A DNA stretch of 64,000 bases from Vallitalea longa. Lineage in GTDB: Bacteria > Bacillota > Clostridia > Lachnospirales > Vallitaleaceae. The position numbers were made by a program, and so were the translations under genes. Of this stretch, positions 55,246 to 64,000 are shown in pieces. The DNA lies in NCBI RefSeq assembly GCF_027923465.1, contig NZ_BRLB01000002.1, positions 124,001-188,000 on the forward strand. The letters run 5' to 3'. The notes below the pieces were generated by a model that worked only from the letters and a program-made list of their open reading frames with translations, made no database searches and was not told the origin of the DNA. Each line of letters opens with the position of its first letter. Within the stretch, counting starts at the first letter, position 1.

Positions 55246-56727
55246 CTAATTAATTGTTATTTTCAAACAGACTGGATAAGATGTATCTATATTTTTATCT
55301 GCCTTAATCACTAATCCTTCTTCAGTTTGTTCATAGCATAATTTTGTTTCGTACCCTAAAACATCAACGTCAAGTATATCTCCTGCAAAGAATTTACTAC
55401 CTTTTTGTAAAGATTTTATGATTACTTCATTATCTTCAGGCCATTTCAGAACATTAGCATATATATAAGGCGCTTTATAAGTGAATCTGATATCCTCACT
55501 TGTGAATGGAGAACGTTTTACATCATTGAAAGCACCTTCAATAATTTCTGTTGGTCCTTCCCCGAATGTACTCCAATATTCTGTATCATATATAGATTCT
55601 CCGTTAGTCTTCAACCACTTACCAATATTTCTTAATACGTTTTCGTCTTCTTCTGTTATAGTACCATCAGCTTTTGGTCCAACATTAAGTAATAGACATC
55701 CATTTTTACTGACAATATCTACAAGGTCACAAACTATGGATTCAGGTGTCTTGAAATCATTATTTTCTGTGTATCCCCATGAATTCTTTGCTATAGCTGT
55801 ATCTGTTTGCCATAATCTAGGTCTTATTGAAGCCAACTGTCCTCTTTCTACATCAAAGATAGCAGTCCCTTTTGCATAAGCATCAAATTTATAATTGATA
55901 GCTACTTCTTCGCCCCACTCTATAGCTCTATTATAATAATATGCCGCAAATTTCTTAAGATAAGGTTTGAAAGCTTTATTTTGAATCCACCAATCGAACC
56001 ATACAACCTTTGGCTGATATTTATCAACAATTTCACAAGTCCTAACTAACCAGTTGTCCAAATGTTCTTTTGATGGACCTTTACTAAGAATATTGTGAGT
56101 AGTCTCATGTAAATCTTCATTCTCGAATAATTTTACAGCATGACCATAAGGCTCTTGAAATTCAATATCCCTAAGTCCTGAATCAAATTCTCTAAGTCCT
56201 GACATGAACCAATAGTTTTCTGCTCTATGACTTGATGCTGTAAATACAATATCTTTTTCTTCAGCAGCTGTTTTCAATTCACCTAAAATGTCTTTCTTAG
56301 GACCCATTTTTGCTGCATTGAATTCAGATAACTCACTATCATACATTTGAAATCCATCATGGTGTTCTGCGACAGGCATAACGTATTTTGCACCTGCATC
56401 TGCAAATAACTCCATCCATTTTTCTGCATCAAATTTTTCGCCCTTGAACATTGGAATAAAATCCTTATATCCAAAATCTTTATGTTCACCATATGTCTTA
56501 ATATGATGCTCATATTCTTTTGAACCTTTTATATACATATTCCTTGGATACCATTCGTTCCCAAAAGCTGGAACTGAATAAACTCCCCAATGGATAAATA
56601 TTCCAAATTTAGCATCCTTATACCATTGAGGCTCCTTATAGTTTCCTAGAGATTCCCAGTTGTCCTTGTATGGACCTTTATCAATAACTTGTTGAATACT
56701 ATCAAGATAATCTTTTAATGGTTTCAT
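55246..56727 (-). CDS. Alpha-L-fucosidase-like glycoside hydrolase, GH29
   Basis: A 493-residue enzyme with no signal peptide, so cytoplasmic. The barrel begins WYKDAKFGIFIHWGVYSVPAFGNEWY; EHHDGF is the conserved His pair, and the nucleophile Asp is D245 in KVVWFDWW (the family form is WFDGG). The C-terminal beta domain is present. It would remove alpha-L-fucose or a related sugar from imported oligosaccharides. Divergent AraC gene next door is the likely regulator. GGGAGA site. Confidence 0.9.
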   Translation of the reverse strand: MKPLKDYLDSIQQVIDKGPYKDNWESLGNYKEPQWYKDAKFGIFIHWGVYSVPAFGNEWYPRNMYIKGSKEYEHHIKTYGEHKDFGYKDFIPMFKGEKFDAEKWMELFADAGAKYVMPVAEHHDGFQMYDSELSEFNAAKMGPKKDILGELKTAAEEKDIVFTASSHRAENYWFMSGLREFDSGLRDIEFQEPYGHAVKLFENEDLHETTHNILSKGPSKEHLDNWLVRTCEIVDKYQPKVVWFDWWIQNKAFKPYLKKFAAYYYNRAIEWGEEVAINYKFDAYAKGTAIFDVERGQLASIRPRLWQTDTAIAKNSWGYTENNDFKTPESIVCDLVDIVSKNGCLLLNVGPKADGTITEEDENVLRNIGKWLKTNGESIYDTEYWSTFGEGPTEIIEGAFNDVKRSPFTSEDIRFTYKAPYIYANVLKWPEDNEVIIKSLQKGSKFFAGDILDVDVLGYETKLCYEQTEEGLVIKADKNIDTSYPVCLKITIN

Positions 56728-56771
56728 AACAATTCTCCCTTCACTAATATATTTATATTTTAATTAACCTG

Positions 56772-56812
56772 TGATATAATATAAATATAAAATACTAACC
56801 TATATTTATATT
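56772..56812. promoter_or_regulatory. Divergent promoter region with a 12-bp perfect inverted repeat
   Basis: TGATATAAT (56772-56780) is an extended -10 facing the AraC gene. Overlapping it, AATATAAATATA (56778-56789) and TATATTTATATT (56801-56812) form a perfect inverted repeat around 11 bases. The site lies between the AraC and fucosidase genes. Confidence 0.5.
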
Positions 56813-56841
56813 ATTTTTATGAAGATCATAAGGAGAATGAT

Positions 56842-57684
56842 ATGTCAAAATCGCAGGATAAAATGATTTCAAAATATATGTCTTACCTTAGGGTGAATCT
56901 AATAATATCAGCTTATAATCAAGTCCCATTGGATTGGAAAGAAACTCAGACTAACCTTACTTATTGTAAAATGTATTTTATTGAACAGGGTGAAGGCGTA
57001 GTTTATATAGATAATATTGCATATTACCCAAAACCTGGAGATATGATGTTTATACCTGAAGGCTGTAAACACGGTTATTCAACCATAAGTCCAAAAACAT
57101 ATGTTAAACATTGGTGTCATTTCAACGCATATATAGGTTCTATCCCCATATCAGATTTTTTAAATATACCGTATATAAAATCAATAAAAAATCCTCACAA
57201 AATCATTTCGATTTTCGAGGATTTGACAACTTATTATAATAGTGATAATCCTTTTTCACCATTAAATGCTCAAGCGACTTTAATGCAGCTATTATCAACG
57301 TATTTTTCAGATATTTGTAAAAAAGATATATCTCTAAAAACACAAATGACAGATACTAAACTTAATCTATTACTAGATTTTATAGAAAAAAATCTCCATA
57401 ACAAAATAACTATTGATGAACTTGCTGATTATATGAATCTTCATCCGAATTACTTGATTCGATTGTTCACAAGTACATTCGGTCTCTCTCCTATAGAATA
57501 TATAAACAGATTGCGTATTGAAAGAGCTAAGGAATTACTAACTATCAATAATGAAAGTATAAAATTGATATCCGAACTAGTTGGATTTAGTACTCCATAC
57601 TATTTCTCTCTAGTTTTTAAAAAGCAAACTGGATTATCCCCAAAACAATATAGGCAGTTGATAGTATCTAGTTACAAAAAATAA
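56842..57684 (+). CDS. AraC-family transcriptional regulator
   Basis: A 280-residue regulator. The N-terminal cupin domain (about 20-150) has FIEQGEGVVYIDNIAYYPKPGDMMFIPEGCKHGY; the C-terminal pair of helix-turn-helix motifs (about 180-280) has ITIDELADYMNLHPNYLIRLF and IKLISELVGFSTPYYFSLVFKKQTGLSPKQYR. It probably senses a sugar and activates the divergent fucosidase gene. AAGGAGA site. Confidence 0.9.
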   Translation: MSKSQDKMISKYMSYLRVNLIISAYNQVPLDWKETQTNLTYCKMYFIEQGEGVVYIDNIAYYPKPGDMMFIPEGCKHGYSTISPKTYVKHWCHFNAYIGSIPISDFLNIPYIKSIKNPHKIISIFEDLTTYYNSDNPFSPLNAQATLMQLLSTYFSDICKKDISLKTQMTDTKLNLLLDFIEKNLHNKITIDELADYMNLHPNYLIRLFTSTFGLSPIEYINRLRIERAKELLTINNESIKLISELVGFSTPYYFSLVFKKQTGLSPKQYRQLIVSSYKK

Positions 57685-57711
57685 CATATATACATCTTTA
57701 ATATAATAAAA

Positions 57712-59973
57712 TTAATTATTAACTGCTTCCTCAACTTTTTCTGGGATTAACACATTTGTACGAACTCCTTTACTTTCTATATTAAATTTATTTACTGTAG
57801 TTATAGTGAAAAAATACGCTTTACCTAATGTTAATCCAGTAAAAGTTTTGGAATTATTACCTTTTTCTATTGGTCCAGCTACTTTTATTCCATCTTGATT
57901 ATAGATATTTACATATTCATAGTTAGCATTGATTGGATCTGTCCAAGCCAAATCGATACTATCTTCAACTATTTTTCCTACATGATCCAATGTTCTTTTA
58001 ATAATGGGATATATCACATTAGTCTGAGGTACTTGTTCCTCTTCAATTATGCCAGGCGTGGGATTATGGTTTTGTGACTTTGGTATCAATCTTTCCATTA
58101 TGATATCGTCATGTTTTGGATAATAATAGATAATACTTTTTCCATTTGTAAAATCACTTTTACCATCATAAAATGCATTTACGATTCTATTATCAAACTT
58201 TTCGTCAGCTTTTATTATAGTAATATTCCTAGCAAAATTGTTATTTAATACAGTAGCCATCTTTGGAAAATTTATAACAACAATATCATTATTTCTTAAA
58301 TTCACTTTATATAAATCATTAAAATCATCTAAAGTTTTTCCTGCGTTTCTTTTCTTAATCCATATTACCTTTGTTTTCCCCGGTTTAATAATTGTTGAAG
58401 CTGTTGTATCATAAGAAAGCAATGGGTATCTAGTTAATCTTAATGTACCATATATATCTGTAAAATAATAACCAATATTATAATCAGCTAAATCTATATA
58501 TCTCGTACTATTATTATATACTTCTATGTACTCAAAATTTTCTTTTGCATCTACTTCAGCAGGTGAATTAACCATCAATTCCGTTATCAATAATTTAGGA
58601 TATTCTTCTACCTTTAATAAGCCAACCTCTTTTATCCCTTTTTGAACATATGGATTTTTCATGAATTGTTTCCAAACAAATCCGCTTCTATAATTTTCTA
58701 TTCCAAGAAGTGTAATGCCTACATTAATGACCGAATAATCATCTGCATACCATACTGGATCCACATCTAAGTTATATCCATCATAGAAACCATATTCTCC
58801 CCATAAATTCTTATGGTTCTCATAATAATTCCTCAACGCAACAATAGCTTCATTTGGAGTAAACATCATAGCTGCAGCGGCTCCAGAAGGTGAAATAGTA
58901 CCAAGTGTCTCATGCATAGGCTTAGTTCTGCCAGAAGGTGGAGCTCCATTTTTACCTTCATATTTTTCTGGTCCCTTACCAGCCATCATTCCCCATGCAT
59001 CTAATCCATAAGTGTTAAATTTTCCACCATTTGATTTAGATATATCAATGGCATATTGCCTATTTGCTTTTATAGCAGTTAAAGAATTTTCATACCAGTT
59101 TATGCCACATCTATCTTCTTTATTTCTGAAATCAACCCATGCATGTGACATAACATATGTATGCATAGAACCAAAAAAAGAGTTAATAATTGGTGTTCCA
59201 TTTCCATATGAACCATAATCTCTATTAAAATTATAAAACATATTGCCATTTACCGGATGAGTTGGTGATCCAGCAGATAAAATATATAATGCAAGCTGTT
59301 CTCCGCTATTTTTCCAACGTCCTCCATAACCTGAATTACGAAGTCCCATATAGAACTGATTGTAAGTTTCATCTCTCATTACTGACCAATCTACTCTTTC
59401 GTATATTTGATTAGCTAACTCTTTTACTTCTCCACCAAAATATTCTCCAGCAACAATTGCACCGCTTATTGCTCTCGTAGCATCAATTGTTGAAGCTTCC
59501 ACATTCTGTGTATTTCTAGTACCTGTTTTAATATTTATGAAATGATAGAAAAATCCATCCTCATGTTCTACGTTATCTAATAGTGTTTTTAATGTGATTA
59601 ATGCCCTTTCATAAGCTTCTTCTTTGGAAACCCATCCACGCTCTGCTCCTATAGCAATTGCAGTTAAAGCGTGACCCATTCCTGCTATACTACTAACATT
59701 AATGTTATAATCTTTTAATCCTTTTGGTACAAGTCCATAACCAGGACTGTTAGAATCCATATTTGCAGTATCCCAAAAGTAATTAAATGTTGCTCGTGAA
59801 ATTGTCTCAAGTATTTCTTCGTCAGTTAATTTATCTTTATTTTGGGTGGAACAATCATTAGTAGCATCTTCATATGCATATGCATTAGAATAAGAGTTAA
59901 TAACAAATACTCCAATAAATAAAATAAGACATAATAATATTGCCACATTCTTCTTTAAAGACAATCTAATCAT
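57712..59973 (-). CDS. Secreted GH144-type (PF10091 Glycoamylase) enzyme with LTD and fibronectin-like domains
   Basis: A 753-residue exported protein. A signal peptide (about 1-36, ending around SNAYAYE) is followed by an alpha/alpha barrel (about 45-480) with TFNYFWDTANMDSNSPGYGLVPKG-like start, SSIAGMGHALTAIAIG and GLDAWGMMAGKGPE, the pattern of Pfam Glycoamylase; characterised members are endo-beta-1,2-glucanases. A lamin-tail domain (about 490-640, LLITELMVNSP, EYIEVYNNS) and a fibronectin type III-like domain (about 660-750) follow. ATG 59973 follows AGGAGG. It is coupled to the GH94 gene; the site overlaps that gene's stop. Confidence 0.88.
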   Translation of the reverse strand: MIRLSLKKNVAILLCLILFIGVFVINSYSNAYAYEDATNDCSTQNKDKLTDEEILETISRATFNYFWDTANMDSNSPGYGLVPKGLKDYNINVSSIAGMGHALTAIAIGAERGWVSKEEAYERALITLKTLLDNVEHEDGFFYHFINIKTGTRNTQNVEASTIDATRAISGAIVAGEYFGGEVKELANQIYERVDWSVMRDETYNQFYMGLRNSGYGGRWKNSGEQLALYILSAGSPTHPVNGNMFYNFNRDYGSYGNGTPIINSFFGSMHTYVMSHAWVDFRNKEDRCGINWYENSLTAIKANRQYAIDISKSNGGKFNTYGLDAWGMMAGKGPEKYEGKNGAPPSGRTKPMHETLGTISPSGAAAAMMFTPNEAIVALRNYYENHKNLWGEYGFYDGYNLDVDPVWYADDYSVINVGITLLGIENYRSGFVWKQFMKNPYVQKGIKEVGLLKVEEYPKLLITELMVNSPAEVDAKENFEYIEVYNNSTRYIDLADYNIGYYFTDIYGTLRLTRYPLLSYDTTASTIIKPGKTKVIWIKKRNAGKTLDDFNDLYKVNLRNNDIVVINFPKMATVLNNNFARNITIIKADEKFDNRIVNAFYDGKSDFTNGKSIIYYYPKHDDIIMERLIPKSQNHNPTPGIIEEEQVPQTNVIYPIIKRTLDHVGKIVEDSIDLAWTDPINANYEYVNIYNQDGIKVAGPIEKGNNSKTFTGLTLGKAYFFTITTVNKFNIESKGVRTNVLIPEKVEEAVNN

Positions 59974-59991
59974 ACCTTCTCCTCCTATCAC

Positions 59992-62373
59992 CTATCCCAT
60001 AATAACTTTTACAACATGCTCTTTTTTATCACCAAATGTAGCTATTTTATTTGACTCTACCTTTACTCCATCCACGATAATTTCTTTTACCCCTTTACTT
60101 ACATGAGCTGAATTATCAACCTCTATCATATATATATCATCTTGTAATTTTCTAGTATATGTAAACCCATTCCATTCTTTTGGGATACATGGATCAATTA
60201 TAAGTTCATTGTAATTAGGTCTAATCCCTAATATCCATTGTACAGCTACACGATGAAGCCATTGTGCCGATCCAGTAAACCATGTCCAACTTCCTCTACC
60301 ATAATATGGTGATGTAGGTCCATCAGAATTTCCTGGGGTTACATATGGCTCTCCCATGTATGTATCAATATCATTTGAACGGTTTGGAGGACATATCTTT
60401 CTATATGCTTCATATGCTTTATCAGCATCTCCCAACATAGCATATGCGCGCACAGCCCATGTAGCTGCATGAGTATATACGCCTCCATTCTCTCTTAACC
60501 CTGGTGCATATCTTGTAATGTATCCAATTTTCTCATCCGGAGTTGAATACTCGGGAAATAAAAGAAGTGCTCCATAATCTTTCAAAAGATATTTTGAAAC
60601 AGAATCCATACATTTTTTTGCTCTATCATTATCTGCTATTCCACTAATAACAGCCCATATTTGAGGATTTAAATAGATAAATCCTTGTTCATTATATTTA
60701 GCTCCTACTTTTTCTCCATTATCTTGTGTTGCCTGAAGATACCATTTTCCGTCCCATCCATATTTATTAATATTAGTTCTTAGTAACTCACATATATCTT
60801 TACATTTTTCCACAAAATTTTTGTCTTCTTTTTCTTGTGCAATGCTAATAAAATCACTTAATATGTAGTATAAGAATTCTCCTACCCAAAAGCTCTCACC
60901 CTTCATATCTATCCCTATTCCACTAAGACCATCATTCCAATCATGAGCACCCATAAGAGGTATCCCTCTTGGACTAAACATAGCAAAAGATCTATTAATA
61001 GATTTCTTACAATGTTCATATATACTACCCTCGCCACCATCAAGGTAAGTTATTTCCTCATCCATAAAATCAAAGTCATTCGTTTCTTTTAAATATGCTA
61101 TTGTAATACAAGGTAACCAAAGAAAATCGTCTGAACATCTACTTACTTGCCCTTTTTTTGATATTGGTCTCCACCAATGTGTTACACTACCATCATTTTT
61201 TTGTTGAGATGCATGAATACGAAGTCTATCTTTTGTACCTTCTGGATTATTTTCTAGATATATTAATGAATCCTGTAATTGATCTCTAAATCCATAGCCG
61301 CCATTTACCTGATAATAGCCTGTTCTTCCCCATATCCTACAGGATAGAGCTTGATATTTCAGCCAAATATTAGTCATGATATTCATTCCGTTATCAGGAG
61401 TATTTATATTCTCAGTATTAAGATATTTATCCCACATTTTATTGACTTCGTTAAATGCATTTTCTGATTCATCTATATTGTTATATCTATTAGCAAGATA
61501 ATCTGCATGTTCCATAGAATCAGCGCAGCCAAGAGTAAACACTATCTTTTTCTTTTCTCCTGGTTCTAAATTGACAGTTACTTGTAAAGCTCCGATAGCA
61601 TCGCCGTATCTTCCTGTCTTACATGTAAGTTTTGAATTGTCCATTGCTTTGGGGTGCTCTTCCGATGAGTACATTCCAATAAAATTTTCCTTATCTGTAT
61701 CATAAGCTATTGGTGTCTCACTACATGAGTGAAATGCTACGTACGGCCAATTGGTATTTCCAGCTTGCCCTCTACTGTTTTCCATGCTCCACATACATTT
61801 TTCTGCTGTCAATCCATTCATTTTGACATTGTATTTAGTATCAATAAATAATTTATGGAACTCCCGATTTATATCTGGCGCATCACCTAGTGCCCATTCA
61901 AAATATGTAAAAAGATTAAGTTGGCGCTCTTTTGTATCTGTATTTTCTATTTCAAGTTCCCAGATTTCTAATGGATTATCTGGAACTACAAATATTTTCA
62001 TTGTTGTAGCTATATTATTATCTCTTGATTTTATAACTGAATAGCCAATACCATGTCTAACTTCATAAAAATCGGATTCTTTACACACCGGTTTCCATGT
62101 TGCTGACCAATAGTCTTTAGTAGCCTCATCTCTAATGTATATATATTTTCCCCAATCATCTTTGATGGTATCTTGAAAAGTTCTAGTTATCCTATTTTCT
62201 GTAGCACTAGTTCTCCATGAAAAGCCACCACCCGTCTGAGAGATTATTGTAGAATAATCACCATTACTAATTGCGTTAGCCCAAGGTTTTGGGGTTTTAG
62301 GTGAAGTGATAACATACTCTCTTCCGTCCTCAGTAAAATATCCATATTTATTTTGAAATAACTTTTTTCCCAT
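59992..62373 (-). CDS. GH94 glycoside phosphorylase
   Basis: A 793-residue cytoplasmic phosphorylase that would split a beta-glucoside with phosphate into glucose-1-phosphate. The catalytic Asp is D478 in GAHDWNDGLS. The segment GFRDQLQDSL ... DGSVTHWWRP ... SDDFLWLP is closer to the beta-1,2-oligoglucan phosphorylase/NdvB form than to cellobiose phosphorylase (whose form is GFRDSNQD). Length fits single-domain GH94. With a secreted GH144-type enzyme next door, beta-1,2-glucan (sophoro-oligosaccharide) use is inferred; laminaribiose or cellobiose cannot be ruled out. GGAGG site. Confidence 0.88.
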   Translation of the reverse strand: MGKKLFQNKYGYFTEDGREYVITSPKTPKPWANAISNGDYSTIISQTGGGFSWRTSATENRITRTFQDTIKDDWGKYIYIRDEATKDYWSATWKPVCKESDFYEVRHGIGYSVIKSRDNNIATTMKIFVVPDNPLEIWELEIENTDTKERQLNLFTYFEWALGDAPDINREFHKLFIDTKYNVKMNGLTAEKCMWSMENSRGQAGNTNWPYVAFHSCSETPIAYDTDKENFIGMYSSEEHPKAMDNSKLTCKTGRYGDAIGALQVTVNLEPGEKKKIVFTLGCADSMEHADYLANRYNNIDESENAFNEVNKMWDKYLNTENINTPDNGMNIMTNIWLKYQALSCRIWGRTGYYQVNGGYGFRDQLQDSLIYLENNPEGTKDRLRIHASQQKNDGSVTHWWRPISKKGQVSRCSDDFLWLPCITIAYLKETNDFDFMDEEITYLDGGEGSIYEHCKKSINRSFAMFSPRGIPLMGAHDWNDGLSGIGIDMKGESFWVGEFLYYILSDFISIAQEKEDKNFVEKCKDICELLRTNINKYGWDGKWYLQATQDNGEKVGAKYNEQGFIYLNPQIWAVISGIADNDRAKKCMDSVSKYLLKDYGALLLFPEYSTPDEKIGYITRYAPGLRENGGVYTHAATWAVRAYAMLGDADKAYEAYRKICPPNRSNDIDTYMGEPYVTPGNSDGPTSPYYGRGSWTWFTGSAQWLHRVAVQWILGIRPNYNELIIDPCIPKEWNGFTYTRKLQDDIYMIEVDNSAHVSKGVKEIIVDGVKVESNKIATFGDKKEHVVKVIMG

Positions 62374-62391
62374 TGTTTACCTCCAAGTTAT

Positions 62392-63387
62392 CTATTCAAT
62401 CTGTTTTTTACATGATTCCCTAATAATTAATTCTGTTTTCATCATTATCGGTTCTTCCTGGAATTGCCCATTCATCGCATTAAAAATTGATTTAGTAGCT
62501 AAAATTCCCATTTCATACATAGATTGCCTTACTGTAGTTAAAGATGGATTAACATATTGTGCTAATTCTATATCATCAAATCCAACTATTCCTATATCTT
62601 TTCCTACTATAATTTTTGACTCATGAAAAGCTTGCATAGCACCAATTGCCATTTCATCATTAGCAGAAAATAAAGCATCTGGAATTTTATTTTGTAGAAT
62701 CATAAGTTTTGCAGCTTTATAACCACCTTCTTTTGTAAAGTTTCCTTGATAATAAAATTGTGGTATATACTCTATTTTGTGATCATTTAATGCATCACAA
62801 TAACCTTTAAATCTCTTTTTATCTGCATAACTCAGTGGAAAACCTCCTAAGTAACCTATTTTTTTGTATCCTTGAGAAATGATATATTCTACAGCATCAT
62901 ATGATGCGGCAATATTATCTACCATTACACTCATCACATATTTATGTTTTATATGTTGATTTATTAATACTATTGGCATATTTGCATCTGCTGCATTTTT
63001 AATCAGGTCTTCATACATATGATGATCAAATACTATCATTCCATCAGTTCTATTTTCTTTTAGAAATCTAACTGCTGTACTTTTTAGACCTCCTGAAGAA
63101 CTGATACTAACTAAATCATATTCATATGATAAAACTTCTTCTTGTACTCCTTTTATGAATTCTGAATAAAAAGGGCCATGAAGTTCAGACAATATTAGCC
63201 CTATGAGATTTTTCTTTTTTGATTTCAAATTCTTAGCATTACTATCAGGTCTATAATTTAATTTCATCGCTGCTTTTAAAACTTTTTCTTTTTTTTCCGT
63301 ACTCACATACCCAGTATTATTTAGTGCATAAGATACAGTAGATATGGAAACTCCTGCGAGTTTCGCTACATCTTTAATTGTTGCCAT
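62392..63387 (-). CDS. LacI-family transcriptional regulator
   Basis: A 331-residue regulator. The N-terminal helix-turn-helix and hinge (1-60) read TIKDVAKLAGVSISTVSYALNNTGYVS, and a periplasmic-binding-protein-like sensor follows (VGFDDIELAQYVNPSLTTVRQ). It probably represses the GH94/GH144 pair and perhaps the transporter upstream. It lies 18 bases ahead of the GH94 gene, so it shares their transcript. Confidence 0.92.
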   Translation of the reverse strand: MATIKDVAKLAGVSISTVSYALNNTGYVSTEKKEKVLKAAMKLNYRPDSNAKNLKSKKKNLIGLILSELHGPFYSEFIKGVQEEVLSYEYDLVSISSSGGLKSTAVRFLKENRTDGMIVFDHHMYEDLIKNAADANMPIVLINQHIKHKYVMSVMVDNIAASYDAVEYIISQGYKKIGYLGGFPLSYADKKRFKGYCDALNDHKIEYIPQFYYQGNFTKEGGYKAAKLMILQNKIPDALFSANDEMAIGAMQAFHESKIIVGKDIGIVGFDDIELAQYVNPSLTTVRQSMYEMGILATKSIFNAMNGQFQEEPIMMKTELIIRESCKKQIE

Positions 63388-63426
63388 ATAGTTATCACCC
63401 TTCTAATTCTAATTTACTTATATCTT

Positions 63427-63479
63427 ACATTCTTCCAACAAAATAAGCAACACTATGTAATATTATGTAGGAAGAATGT
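63427..63479. repeat. Perfect 10-bp inverted repeat between the binding protein and lacI genes
   Basis: ACATTCTTCC and GGAAGAATGT are separated by 33 bases, which themselves hold an imperfect palindrome, CTATGTAATATTATGTAG. No T run follows, so it looks more like paired operator half sites or a large loop than a terminator. Confidence 0.5.
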
Positions 63480-63504
63480 ATATATAAATTAGAAAAACAC
63501 CTTT

Positions 63505-64000
63505 TTATTTACTATTTGCATATCGTTCATATGCTTGTGTATTTATTTCCATATATTCTTTCAATCCCATTTTATTAAGTGTTTCTATATACTTATTCCA
63601 GCCTCTATCATCAAATTTATATTGTCCAATAATAACTTTGGCTCTTATTTCTTTTACATAATTTAGAATATCTGCTGATAATCCACTTAATTTAGAATTT
63701 TCCTCTGTTGTATATGTTAAATTCGGCCACACTTCTTTTACATGATAAGGTTTTGTTTTTTTAGCTGCTTCTAGAGCTGGTATTGAAGCTTCAGAACCTC
63801 TAAAATATTTTTCCATTGTAATACCTGCCCAGCCAGAAACAGATGGCATATAAAGATTTCTAGCTTGGTCAAGACTCAATCCATCTGGATTATTAGTTAT
63901 TATATCAGTAAACTCATATTTTCCATCTGATGTAACATTATATGTTTCACCTTCAATACCCATATTGAAAAGTCTTGCTCCTTCTTCGCTATACATATAA
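63505..64000 (-). CDS. Partial extracellular sugar-binding protein (ABC transporter), C-terminus
   Basis: The last 165 or so residues of a family 1 solute-binding protein; the frame runs off the right edge. YSEEGARLFNMGIEGETY and the C-terminal RGWNKYIETLNKMGLKEYMEINTQAYERY are typical of the LplA-like lipoproteins that serve oligosaccharide ABC importers. Permease genes would be beyond the edge. It would bring in the products of the secreted GH144-type enzyme; this is inferred from position. Confidence 0.85.
   Translation of the reverse strand, partial: YMYSEEGARLFNMGIEGETYNVTSDGKYEFTDIITNNPDGLSLDQARNLYMPSVSGWAGITMEKYFRGSEASIPALEAAKKTKPYHVKEVWPNLTYTTEENSKLSGLSADILNYVKEIRAKVIIGQYKFDDRGWNKYIETLNKMGLKEYMEINTQAYERYANSK

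Noticed and set aside
1-64000. tRNA, rRNA, CRISPR array or intact insertion sequence
   Set aside because: Intergenic gaps were read on both strands; none showed tRNA stems, spaced repeats or a transposase.

Overview
The window reads as a chromosomal piece of a strictly anaerobic, low-GC, Gram-positive member of the Clostridia. The signs are very AT-rich DNA, strong AGGAGG-type ribosome binding sites, an Rnf ion-pumping complex, HydF, a 2-hydroxyacyl-CoA dehydratase activase-type giant protein, RecU, the short HisG plus HisZ pair, and a TPP riboswitch ahead of thiW. A free-living anaerobe of the Vallitalea/Lachnospirales kind would fit, but that placement is an inference from gene content. No rRNA, tRNA, CRISPR array or intact insertion sequence was found.

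Layout. 1-12.3 kb is an accessory region of small units: a partial RelA/SpoT-like gene at the edge, three acyltransferase/methyltransferase-type genes, an ABC-2 exporter pair with a two-headed MerR regulator, a divergent IclR/SDR pair, a decayed BtrH/DUF4872-type gene, a small lipoprotein, an M14 cell-wall peptidase, a DUF378 membrane protein and a minimal P-loop protein. 12.3-23.1 kb is the cell-shape and division cluster, transcribed leftward: (DUF4321, maf), radC, mreB, mreC, mreD, PBP2, minC, minD, minE, rodA, mgsA. 23.4-28.4 kb is the complete rnfCDGEAB operon. 28.7-33.2 kb is a compact set consisting of hydF, an H-cluster domain protein of sensory type, and two DRTGG-protein/HATPase pairs that flank it. 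This is the best candidate here for a poorly described system. 33.3-37.6 kb is a single 1435-residue activase/dehydratase-like fusion.

37.8-46.0 kb is a full histidine operon (hisZ-G-D-C-B-H-A-F-IE) behind a near-perfect sigma-A promoter with no visible T-box. 46.1-49.3 kb holds recU, queG, an RluA-family synthase and a small membrane protein as one operon. 49.4-50.8 kb has an acetyltransferase and a lipoprotein with 11-residue repeats. 50.8-55.1 kb is the thiamin operon thiW-thiD-thiM-thiE::thiC under a TPP riboswitch and terminator, with thiE and thiC fused in one frame. 55.2-64 kb is carbohydrate use: a GH29 fucosidase with divergent AraC regulator, then a leftward sugar-binding protein (cut by the window edge), LacI regulator, GH94 phosphorylase and secreted GH144-type glucanase, which together suggest uptake and phosphorolysis of a beta-glucan, possibly beta-1,2-linked.

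Most interesting points: the HydF-linked putative H2/redox signalling module; the in-frame ThiE-ThiC fusion that still keeps a strong internal ribosome binding site for ThiC alone; a methylglyoxal synthase whose catalytic aspartate position is glutamine; the two-domain MerR protein with the same operator-like motif in front of itself and in front of its ABC target; and a BtrH-type gene broken by an apparent internal deletion and frameshift.
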